Part shown: one piece after another, positions 11,543 through 21,185 of the stretch | Layout: the number at the start of each line of letters is the position of its first letter | How positions within the stretch are numbered: the stretch's first letter is position 1 | DNA from: Isoetes taiwanensis | Lineage: Eukaryota; Streptophyta; Lycopodiopsida; Isoetales; Isoetaceae | Direction of reading: 5' to 3' | NCBI GenBank assembly: GCA_021234155.1 | Contig: JAJEKV010000054.1 | Coordinates: 3,199,622-3,263,621, forward strand | Length of the DNA: 64,000 nt | Position numbers and translations under genes: made by a program | The notes under the pieces: model-generated | What the model was told of the DNA's origin: nothing | Database searches by the model: none | The model's input: the letters and a program-made list of their open reading frames with translations, nothing else

Positions 11543-12432
11543 AATCTTGTTTAAAGCAAGGATGTCCACTATCACACTGTTTGGGATATACATAGATGCC
11601 CTACAGGAATTTGTCAATGAGAGACGGGGAGACAGTGAAGCACCAATGATAGGGAAAACAAAAGTCCCAATAATGCTATATGCAGATGATTTAGGTATGA
11701 TGGCGACCAAAGCCAAAGGGATGCACAGAATGCTAGAGATACTAGAAGAATTTTGTGCGGAGACAGGACTGGCAGTCAACCTGGAAAAAACAAAAATAGT
11801 GACCTTCGGTACAAAGATAAAACACAGGCCATTTAGATACAAGGGGAAGGAACTAGAAGAAGCCACAGGGTACAGATATCTGGGATACGACACACATGGG
11901 GAAGTGGTCAAAAGGAGCGGATACCAGATTCCAAGCAGCAATAGGCAATTATTACACCATGATGAATTATTGCAACAACAATAGGATCACCAACTGGGAA
12001 ACCAAAGCATACCTATTTAGCACAATAGTAGCATCAACACAGCTGTACGGATGTGAGACATGGGGACCAGGCCTATCAGAGAAGAAATGGGAAAAACAAG
12101 AAGGCATATTGAGGCAATGGCACGGACAGGAATTTCAGGTGAAGACAGGTACATCATTAGCAACAATCTTATATGAGACAGGGGAAAATTCAATGGAAGT
12201 GAGGGCATGGGAAAGAACAATTAGGTACCTAATAAAGGACAACAGCTATGGGAAAGAGGACAAACTGTCGTCACTAGCGATAGATGAATCAGCAAAACAG
12301 CACATAACAACAGGCAAGGGATGGTTTAACAAATTGGCGAAGTGGACGGCAAGTATGGGGATGCAACTAAGCCAGATTATACAAGCGGACGGATGGGACG
12401 AAGAATGGATAGGCAGAGCAATGAGGAGCTGA
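11543..12432 (+). pseudogene. LINE A reverse transcriptase, C-terminal part
   Basis: The sequence resumes with KQGCPLSH in one frame and continues as FGIYIDALQEFVNERRGD, then IMLYADDLGMMATKAKGM: the YADD catalytic box of LINE reverse transcriptases. Next come ETGLAVNLEKTKIVTFG (the 'GL.iN..KT' box) and EATGYRYLGYDT (the 'yLG' box). A frameshift near 11,900-11,980 leads into the thumb-like region, with STIVASTQLYGCETWG and later KWEKQEGILRQW. The order and spacing are those of an intact RT; only indels break the frame. Confidence 0.8.
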
Positions 12433-13112
12433 CTGGCATGGCATGTGGCCTAAGGCAACCGGCTATTGGGAGCCTTCAATCGAGGGGACAGATAGGGCAT
12501 ATCACGCATGTAAGCGGCATGTTGAATAAGAGTAACAGAGGGGAACGGCCGATTCCGGGATGGGGAGCCCACGACCCAATTGAGAAAGATAGATGGAGGA
12601 AAATAGATAGAGCAGAGCTTAATATGTCGAGTATGTGACTCGGGGAAAAATAGAAGGCTAAGAGCACATGGTAAAGAGTGCCCGGTTAACCGACATAAGG
12701 TCCAAATTTAACAAGGTCAGGTGGGATCTCCCACTCCCCAAAGACCGATGGACAAAGAAGAGACACTCACAGATGTAGCGAAAGCTATAAAAGAAATTAT
12801 AATAAGACACCGGGGGGTGCACAAAGAGAGAGGGCTAATAATCTGAGAAGCACGGATGAGGCGGATCAGAGAGGCCCACAAAGTACAGTTCAAAACTGTT
12901 TATAGCGATGCATTGTGTATGGCCAAGAAGCCAGCTATAAGCACGATGCGGGTAATATAAAGAACAAGAGAAGCCCGCTAGATGGCTACATAAAACCTAT
13001 GCGTATGTTTGCTGGCAGCACCCTTTGGGAGCTCGCAGGACGCTACACAAGTCCGGGGGCCTCACGGCCTGAGGGACGTTAATGTATATTCTATTATATT
13101 CTATTCTATTTT
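12433..13112 (+). pseudogene. LINE A C-terminal zinc-binding region and 3' tail
   Basis: Beyond the RT stop, broken frames give a CRVCDSG-type cysteine motif near 12,630, as in LINE C-terminal zinc fingers, then a helical ETLTDVAKAIKEI segment. The non-coding 3' end (12,960-13,080) terminates in 'ggacgttaatg' followed by TATTC-type repeats up to about 13,112, in place of a poly(A). Similar TATTC tails end the other LINE remnants here. Confidence 0.55.
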
Positions 13113-14035
13113 GGTCGACTCTATCTAATCAATATAAATCTAACTTTCTCCCTCATCGTATTCTCAATAATTTGGCTGCTGCGTATCAGGGAATATATTG
13201 GGTCCGGTTACAGCATCATAGAGCGGTGTATCTTAAGCTTGATTTTGCTAAGGATTACGATATTGTTGATTGGAGTTTCTTGGAGAAGTGTTTTCTTGCT
13301 CTTGGGTTCGGGAGTCATTTACAAGAAATGTCATGAAACTTCATACATCAGCAAAATCTACTATACTTTTTCAAGGCGACGGCAAGGTTGTCTACTGTAC
13401 TTTTTCAAGGCGAACCATTTGATATTTTTATAGTGGGTAGAGGAATTCGGCAAGGTTACCCCTTAGCGCCCTTGCTCTTCACAATTGTGGCAGAAGTATT
13501 ATCCCAGCTTTTCTCTATAGCTACCCAGGATGGCATCATTCAAGGTCTGCCAATGGACGATGGTTCTTAAGAGGTATGTAATCAATATGCTGATGACACT
13601 TTTTTATTCCTAATTGCCGAGATTGAAAATCTTCATAATGTTAAGCTATTGTTACATACATTCTCCTTAGCATCAAGAGCTTGGGAGAAGTGCATTAAAC
13701 CTAAGACATCTGGTGGTTTTGGAATATTGGATTTTCACCTCCAAAGTATGGTGATATCAAAGTTTATTTGGAGGATTGTCATTAATAAAGATGGTTCTCC
13801 TGACCTGAGGTTGCTGATGCAGTCGATTCAACATTGTCTTCCATTTCATAAGGCTACCATTAAGCGTCTCCTTCCTTGGGCTTTTCTTTATCATATACAT
13901 CCGTATCCTAACGCTTCTCCCATTCTCAAGGGGTTGCTTGCTGCTTGGGACACTGTCAGGTCTCTTTTTCATTTTAATCATGAGGTGTGTGTTCAGTTGT
14001 CTACTCCATGCTGGTGGATTACTATCTAATAAGAT
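13113..14035 (+). pseudogene. LINE B, decayed L1-type reverse transcriptase
   Basis: Frames give RILNNLAAAYQGI, then YLKLDFAKDYDIVDWSFLEK (the 'lKlD..KAYD.V.W.FL' box), then TVLFQGEPFDIFIVGRGIRQ with GYPLAPLLFTIVAEVLS, then a stop after GLPMDDGS, then CNQYADDTFLFL with the YADD catalytic box. The frame then jumps to EKCIKPKTSGGFGILDF, a region hundreds of residues further on, so the thumb has been deleted at about 13,640. The family is the plant L1 type, as in LINEs C and D, and different from LINE A. Its 5' part is missing; LINE A's tail abuts it directly. Confidence 0.75.
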
Positions 14036-15207
14036 GAAATTGTTGCTTCCATGTAACATATGCTTAAAAAGTGATCTATACTTGCAATGAAAAACATATC
14101 TCTATATGTTTTGCATGGTGATTTGCAAGGTCATAAAAAAAATTGTGTTCTTATGCATTATTAAATGTGTAGTCAACTGCCTTCTCCAAGATCGTCAATG
14201 CCAATTTACAAGAAATCATCAACAAATATCGGCATTCACTCATCGGAATTGAAAATATGCAAAAATGCAATGATGATAGTCTCTACACTCAAAGAGTGGA
14301 AGCCACTTTGAGAAAAAGTGCAAGAGATCGAAGAGAACTAAATAGGTAGGAAAGCTTTAAAAGACAATGCTTGAAGTCGACACACAAATTCACTTGCATG
14401 ATGAATGCAAAAGAATTGCTATGAATCATTCTAAAACTTCATAACTTATGTTTAAGCTTTAAGCTCAATAAATAAAACACTTTACAAGGATAATATTCAA
14501 CTTCACAGGCTTATGGCATATCTGTTTTTTGACAATTTAATGGGTGCACGCCTCATAAGTGCGCGGAACATGCCAATTCCACCCTACAACTAAGTGCCAT
14601 TATGTTTATGCTTTTACTATACATTTTATTTGTGGAAAGGTATATCATTATCTAATTTGTTATGCTTTTACATTTCCTTTTTATTATTGTAACTTGCTTT
14701 GACTCAACGTATAAACTGATGTATCTATACATGAACAAGAAAAAAACTGTTTATATCTTCATGGGTAGTAGGGAAGATAAACTGAAACGTAGATATATCC
14801 CATGAAGATTATTTCTGAAACACAAAACCACATCTCTGCAAGCCTTCTATTTTAACTTGAGGGTGTTTACAAACATATGCTTTATGCTTATAATTGCATA
14901 ATGATTGGACTGATGCTGCTGTTATCCAAAGCATAGTACAAAAATGCATCATAAAGAATAGATATTTTATAAGGATTTGTATATGGATCTTTTACAAGGC
15001 TTTTTGTATTTAAAATTCCTCCCTAGCAGCATTCTCAATACATCTAAATAAGAATAGAAGCCAGAAGATGGCCCGAAATTACAGACCATCATCGTGAGAA
15101 GAAAGTGAATTCATGAGCAAAGAATACACACTTCCCACCTCTTTGTGTGTGCAATATTATACAGTCAAGGAATGGATAATGCCCAATCCTTCATCGTTAC
15201 TAGCAAT
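14036..15207. other. intergenic; 3' flank of the R2 gene
   Basis: AT-rich DNA without a recognisable gene or repeat. Its right end contains the 3' untranslated region of the ribonucleotide reductase gene, which is read on -. No tRNA or transposon terminus was seen. Confidence 0.5.
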
Positions 15208-16813
15208 TTAAAAATCTTCATCCATTCTGAAAACATGATTTGTAGGATTCGTCAAATTAGCCATAACAGATGCCTTTTGGTATTCGCCAACCCTTTTTTC
15301 AAAAAAGTTGGTCTTCCCCCTGTTGCAAAACGACTTAATTCTCCACCCAATCATTTACATAAGCAATTAGTCAAAAAAAAAACGGAACTTACTGCAAGGA
15401 AATGAGCTCCATCCAGTCAAATGGATTGGTTGCGTTATATACTTTTTTGTAACCTAGAGCAACCTGCAATACAGGAAGGTACATTAGATTCAGAATATTG
15501 ACTGTTTTAACATACTATAAAAGGTCACTTACAAGCAATCGATCTGCAACAAAATCAATGTATTGACTCATGAGCTTGGCATTCATGCCAACCAAATCAC
15601 AAGATAAGGCCTCACACACAAACTCCCTTTCAATCTCTACGGCATCACATACGATTTCATGCACTCTGCTTTCCTCAAGCTTCTTGTTTAGTAAGCTGCA
15701 AAAACCACATTATTACTATCCAAAAAAATGTGTTAAGATAGACATGAAGAAACATCCTAAATTCTTTTAAGCACCTGTACAATAAGCAAGCAAAGTCCGT
15801 GTGCAAGCCTTCATCTCGAGAAATAAGCTCATTAGAAAAAGTAAGCCCGGGCATCAAACCCCTCTTCTTGAGCCAGAAGATAGCACAAAAACTGCAGATT
15901 CACCCAATGTAACTTCAGCCGAGTCCAAGATTTTAAACAGAGCATTATATGAAACAGATGCGTGGCCATTTACCTTCCAGAGAAAAAGATACCCTCCACA
16001 CAAGCAAACGCCAAAAGCCTCTCGGCAAATGAGTTTGAACTGCATTACAAAATTGTGCATTATGAGAAATAACTAAACTTGCAATACAAAGCTACAAACA
16101 CGTTACCTCCCAATCCACCGAAGAGCCCAATCTGCCTTCTTAGTAACGACAGGAATGGTGTCAATGGCATTAAACAACTTGGTCTTTTCATTTTGGTCTT
16201 TAATGTACGTTTCCAGCAACAGACTATACATTTCTGTTCCAAAAAAAGACATCCATCATCAATCTTTTCAGAAGTCTAGGAAAGCAGAAAATAAGGAAAA
16301 GAAAGAAACCTGAATGAATGTTCTCTATGGCAATTTGAAAGCCGTAGAATGCTCGAGCCTACAAAACAAAAGGTAAACAGTGAGAAACTAAATTTCAACA
16401 AGTGACAACCACCAAAAAAAATTAGCAACCACCTCAGGTAATTGAACTTCTTTCATAAAACGACATGCCAAATTTTCCAGCACAATGCCATCAGAAGCAG
16501 CAAAGAATGCCAGAATATGGCTAACGAAATGGCGCTCATCAGAAGTTAAACGTTCCCAATGCTGAACATCCTGAGACAAATCCACCTCTTCCGCTGAAGC
16601 AAACAACAGAATTAAAGTCATGAACACAGGAAAACGAGAGTTTGCACTGATTAAAAATACAAAGGCTTAATTAGAGGACTCACCGGTCCAAAAGCTAGCT
16701 TCGGCCTTCTTGTACATTTCCCAAATGGAGCGATATTTGATGGGGAACATACAGAAACGCTGAGGGTTGTCGAGCAAGAGGGGTTCGGAAGCGGAATCCT
16801 CCATAGCCACCAT
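15208..16813 (-). CDS. RNR2: ribonucleoside-diphosphate reductase small subunit (R2), 9 exons
   Basis: R2 holds the diiron-tyrosyl radical that lets ribonucleotide reductase make dNTPs in the cytosol. Exons on -: 16,813-16,684; 16,593-16,433; 16,358-16,310; 16,233-16,107; 16,039-15,974; 15,891-15,775; 15,695-15,533; 15,463-15,393; 15,319-15,208. All introns are GT-AG and the phases join into 331 codons plus TAA, the usual length of plant R2. Iron ligands are visible: D78 (AASDG), E109 and H112 (ENIHSEMY), E171 (VEGIFF), E205 and H208 (RDEGLH). The radical tyrosine is Y116. The C-terminus FRMDEDF is the R1-binding tail. The ATG at 16,813 precedes [11 protein letters not shown] and the conserved RFCMFPIKY. 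No stop or frameshift was found, so it looks functional. Introns are short (mostly about 70-110 bp). An E2F-type site lies upstream. Confidence 0.95.
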
Positions 16814-16958
16814 GGTGAGCGTCGGATTTGGGAGAAATATGAAACCCTAAGGGGAAGCGAAGGGATGGTGTTGGGTTCTTTTTTTGACGGTCTTTTGGCT
16901 TTCTCTTGCCCTTTTATTATTTTCCAAACCGCGGGTTTGCGTTTGAATTTGAGAGTGA

Positions 16959-16966
16959 GCGCCAAA
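16959..16966 (-). promoter_or_regulatory. E2F-type site in R2 promoter
   Basis: On the minus strand the sequence is TTTGGCGC, a perfect match to the E2F consensus TTTSSCGC, 146 bp upstream of the R2 start codon. Plant R1/R2 genes are known to be induced in S phase through such sites. The flank holds further TTTCCC-like runs. That the site acts in this gene is inference. Confidence 0.6.
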
Positions 16967-17060
16967 TTCCCAAATTTTCCCACATTTTGCAAGTGGACTA
17001 GTGGAGCTTCTTTAACACGCATTAGAGGATTGAAGAATATTCAACAAGCATATTACTAGA

Positions 17061-17879
17061 TGTGAGTGAATGACAGTAACATTTATATACGAGGTCGAGA
17101 AGTAACCGGTCTAAAGAATGTGGCACTAACTGTTTAAACTTTGACGAAATTTGATACATTGTAAACTACAAGAAAAAAGATTGTTGTGGTGGCTTCACCA
17201 AAGTTACCATATTGTGGAAAGTACCGTGTATAAACTACAATAAGTTGGAAATTAGGCTATACAAACTTATCAGATTTTACATTAAAGCCCTTTTATTAGC
17301 TGGCTTGCCGATACTGTGGCAATGGGATCGTAGCATCTCAACACTCAGTGGCTGGCCAGATGGAATGTGCAGGAGCATAAATGTATATAGGCGCAAAAAA
17401 AAGCAAATCGCCATTGTTTAAAGCAATAGCTTGACGCTTGATTCCTCAACAAGCTCTTGGATGTCAGCGCCCTTGAACATGTCATGACAACACATTACTA
17501 TTGCCACATAAAACCCACATTGGAACGAAGCCAGCAACGTGACCTGCGTATCCATTTGCCTATGAAAAGATACAGGCTCATTGCCTCGATTTACAGGTGT
17601 ACACAGTCTTTGAAATGAGATGGGCAGATGGATTGGGGAGCCACCCAAAAATGGCTATGTCAATGCTACCAAATGGGAGTTGTTCATGTCATATTGAGCA
17701 CGGCTTCAGTAAGGATGCTGGGATTAAGCCTTCAGGAGATCATAGATTTGCGGGATTAGCTATGTCTTTGGACACTCACCTGACATGTATATATATCCTA
17801 TGATGTATATTTATACAGTTCGACATCATTTGCCACAGTTTTTCCCGGGCAGGGTTTTTTTTAATCCGAACAGTAATAA
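17061..17879. other. intergenic, no gene recognised
   Basis: A minus-strand frame (17,418-17,648) ending ADIQELVEESSVKLLL has a protein-like C-terminus, but no family was recognised and no upstream exon could be joined to it. The rest is AT-rich and plain. Confidence 0.35.
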
Positions 17880-17962
17880 GTCTGCAACGCTGCTCATTGG
17901 GTCCCATAGGCCGATTGGACTCCGTGCGCAATAAAAATCATTATATTCTACTCTATTCTATT
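17880..17962 (+). mobile_element. 5'-truncated LINE 3' tail
   Basis: A GC-rich stub ending 'gactccgtgcgcaataaaaa' runs into TATTC-type repeats (about 17,938-17,962) very like the tail of LINE A at 13,083-13,112. This is what a heavily 5'-truncated insertion leaves. No target duplication was identified. Confidence 0.4.
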
Positions 17963-18110
17963 TGTCTCATAAATCACAGTACATTGTGCTACTATATAGG
18001 AAAAATCCAGAACTCAGGGTGCAGTCATTGTATAATTTGTACAACTTCAAATTTCATAAAGTTTACAAGTGGGCTAATCATAAATCTCAACTATCCCTTT
18101 TTTGAGGGAA

Positions 18111-20369
18111 AAATGGTTGAAGGCGCAACAGAAACGACCGCTTTGGCAGCTGGCGGGAACCGGCCTGGATTCGACTCGGGTGCTCACAACGGGGTCCCAG
18201 GGCTTCCCATTTGTCCTGCCAGCGTCGGTTCAGGCTGGACAACAGCCAACCGGCAGGTTTCAGGGGCCTGCAAATCGCCCCCAGTCGATCGGGCTTCCAA
18301 CAAACTGGATCCAAATATTAAGGCTTCTGCCCTGCATAAGGTAAATCATCTCTCTTGTTTGTCTGATAAGAATCCTGGCCCATCTGCAGCCGCCTCTGCT
18401 TCACATAGTATAGACCACTCCCCAAAGGGAGCAAATGGCAATGGAGTAGGTAAAGCAATATTAGGGGGAGATCTGGCTTCTAAAGCAAGTGTGAGAGCTA
18501 TCAGAGCTATTCGAAAATTGAAAACTGCAATGTTAGGGGCAGGGGCAGGGATAGTGCATGTGGAAAAAAAAAGCTCACACAGGTCAGATTCATCCATGGA
18601 AGTTTCACCTATGGAAGAAGTAGAAACCAAAGTAAACGAGAAAGAAATGGAAGCAAATAGAAAACTAGCAGAGATGAAGCACAAATCTGCAGTATTGGTA
18701 GATGCGATAATGGAAGAGAAACGTAGGGCAGAGAGCATCACAAAAGGGGGGATATTTCATCAAAGCAAAGAGGCTAAAAAACTGTCTCCACAAACTACCG
18801 ATGCTACAAAAACTGCATCTGAAGAAGGGCATAGCAATATTGCAAATCTAGACTCGGTTAGTGGCGGTGCAAGGAGTAATGCAAGGGAGGGTGGAAAAAC
18901 AACGACACTATAGCAAGAGTTAATAAGCCTAGATTCTCAGAGTGGATAAAGAACAATGTGCCAACAGAAACAGCCAGGAGTTTGAGAGTAGATGCAGCAC
19001 TTTAAACAGTAGAAGCAGGTTTTGCCCAAGATCTGGGCAAATTAAATAAAAGACAACTTGAAAAAAAAAGGAACTGGAAGTGTTGGAAATATGGAAGTAG
19101 ACGAGGAGTCTATCTTTCCAATAGCAGAGATAGATCATGGTATGCATGTAAAATTGGTGGAGACTTGGTATCACGATCTTTTATAGGATTCTTTACAAGA
19201 GGATTCCTGGACTTTCAAAAACTAGAATTCTGGCTGTCAGCATACTTGAAAAGGTTAGGTTTGCCTCAGCATGAATCTCTAAAGGCACTAGGTGGCAACT
19301 TCTTCCTCATCTTATTCCATAGTGGAGATGCAGTAGATAAGATGGTGGCTCGCGCAGCGGACACTTTTATGGGGGAGTACATCTTATATCAATACTATTC
19401 TCCCTGCTTCTCCCCCCATCAAATGTCAGCAATCAAAATCCCATGCTGGTTGGAGATTGAACACCTACCTCCAGACATGCTAATACCTGAGTTTTTAAAG
19501 GCATTGCTAACACAATAGGCGCTTATATCTCACATTCCATAGCCAGGGGCCAAGGATTTGTGTAGCCATTCCAGCAAAGGCGAGCATACCCAAAGGGGTG
19601 ATAGTTAAGAGTGGCAATTGCTCTTTCAAATTTCCCTTGAAATTGATCAATAAATGGGAAATATATAGAATGTTTCCAGATCTTCAAATTGAAGGGTTGG
19701 AAGAGAACCCTCGGGCAAGATCTAAAGAAAAAATGAGTCTTTAACATCAAGCACAGAGCGATAATCCCAAAGATCTCCCCACAAGTGTTAGGGTCCCAAT
19801 GAGCCACCCCATTATTCCTGCAACAATCACCCCATATGCTTCAAGTTGGGGAGTAGAATTCCTACCACTAGCAACACGGCCCAACCATAAGACCTACATC
19901 GGAGCTTATCATCTCTACAATTGTTGAGGGCTTGTCAAAAATAGATGGTCAAACTTGGGAAGTGGGAGGGGCCAGGCAAAAAGGGAGAATCATAAATATT
20001 GCTCGAAAGAGTGGAGGGCCTTGCCCAAAGTCCCCTCCTCAGGTGTCCCTTGGCACTCATATTGTCTCTGAGGTAAACAATCCTTTCTCTCAATACATTA
20101 AAGAAGTAATGATTTCAAAGGAGGCATTGCCAAAAAAGGTAAAAGGAAATCGAGGAGATATTGGTGTATGTGGAGAGTTGGCTGTTATTGAGAGTGCCCT
20201 CCCATCACACAAAAATTTGTGGGCTGACCTTCCAATGGAAGAGGAGAATATGGTGGATGAAGATCCTCCCAGTGTAACAGGAAAAAAAAATAAAAAGGAA
20301 GAAGTAATAGATACAGAGGGGACAGGTAACATGAAACGGAAGAAAGGGTCTCCAAACATCTCCCTATGA
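18111..20369 (+). pseudogene. LINE C ORF1 (gag-like, DUF4283)
   Basis: ATG at 18,111 starts a frame to 18,913 with a low-complexity, Ala/Ser/Lys-rich N-terminus. After frameshifts comes NKPRFSEWI near 18,925, then the DUF4283 core at 19,165-19,518: FLDFQKLEFWLSAYLKRLGL, GGNFFLILFHSGD, then IKIPCWLEIEHLPPDM. A broken basic stretch follows, and a final open frame from 19,932 to a TGA at 20,367-20,369. The stop overlaps the ORF2 ATG (20,366-20,368) in an ATGA, a compact junction. The product would bind LINE RNA. Confidence 0.7.
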
Positions 20370-21185
20370 ATTATAAGATCCTTAGCTGGAATATCAGGGG
20401 AGTAAAATCCTCGGAATACAAGAAAAACAGATTAAGGTGCATTTTTAATCGTGGTGTACAATTTAGCACGTTGCGACATTGGGTGCTGACAAGGTACTGA
20501 TAGCCTTTCAAATTGAACTTTAGCAACACGTCAGATATTTTCTTCGCCCTTCAAAAAGTGATGACCTTCGGATCTGAGTTTATCACTAATGATTTTCGGT
20601 GGTGCAGCTATGTCATCATTCTGTGATTTCTTGATGCTTCAATCATGCCTGAGCAATGTCGCAGCAACATTTGAAGGTTTGCACTGGGCTAGAAAAACAA
20701 GATAAAAGGTGGCCTATCTAAAGCTAGACTTTGCCAAAGCTTATGACAGTATCAAATGGATGTTTTTTGCATAAAATGATGCTCAAGATGAGTTATGGAA
20801 ATATTTTTACAGAAGGAGTCATGAAACTTCTGCGATCTGCTCGAGCTTCAGTCTTATTCCAAGGTGAACCCTCTCCAATATTTGACATAAAGAGGGGCAT
20901 CAGGCAAGGGTGCCCCTTAGCCCCATTCAGCTTCAATATTGCAGCAAAAGTACTTTCACATATATTCATGCAAACCTCTGTAGACGGTATGATTCAGGGA
21001 CTATAAATGTTGGATGGCTCTCAACAAATATGTAACCAATACGCAGACGACATATTTCTATTCGTAGAGGCAGAGGAAGATAACCTGTCATGTGCAGGTA
21101 AATTACTGGCCTCCTTCTCAATAGCTTCAGGATGTCTCATAAATTGGAAAAAATGTGCAGTACAGTGGCCTTTGGAAGACCCGCA
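20366..21185 (+). pseudogene. LINE C ORF2, endonuclease start plus RT core
   Basis: ORF2 begins with ATG at 20,366, giving YKILSWNIRGVKSSEYKKNR, the usual first residues of the L1 endonuclease (WNIRG). After about 30 codons it jumps to LKLDFAKAYDSIKW (RT box A, near 20,720), then SARASVLFQGEPSPIFDIKR, GIRQGCPLAPFSFNIAAKVL, and CNQYADDIFLFVEAEEDN with the YADD catalytic motif. SGCLINWKKC follows, and the match ends near 21,180. It has an internal deletion and several stops. Confidence 0.8.

Larger units (their letters stand above)
1909..13112 (+). mobile_element. LINE A, non-LTR retrotransposon split into three blocks
   Basis: Three + strand blocks (1,909-4,562; about 7,036-7,407; about 11,518-13,112) join in order into one LINE: ORF1 with coiled coil, endonuclease, reverse transcriptase, C-terminal zinc-knuckle region and a TATTC-rich 3' tail. 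The reverse transcriptase is broken twice, after the NYR motif by a CACTA remnant and between the GVKT motif and KQGCPLS by an element with terminal inverted repeats. All coding blocks have stops or frameshifts, so the copy is dead. Its ORF1 has no DUF4283 domain, unlike LINEs C and D, so it belongs to another LINE lineage. The 5' end and target duplication were not found. Confidence 0.8.
18111..21185 (+). mobile_element. LINE C, plant L1-type with DUF4283 ORF1, truncated
   Basis: ORF1 parts (18,111-20,369) are followed by an ORF2 start (20,366) and RT fragments (20,700-21,185). Most of the endonuclease and the N-terminal RT region is deleted between about 20,460 and 20,700. At about 21,190 the LINE stops and Helitron sequence on - begins, so the 3' half is gone. 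The copy is dead. Confidence 0.8.

Noticed and set aside
17418-17648. 76-codon minus-strand frame ending ADIQELVEESSVKLLL
   Set aside because: Protein-like end but no recognisable family or partner exon; not enough to call a gene.
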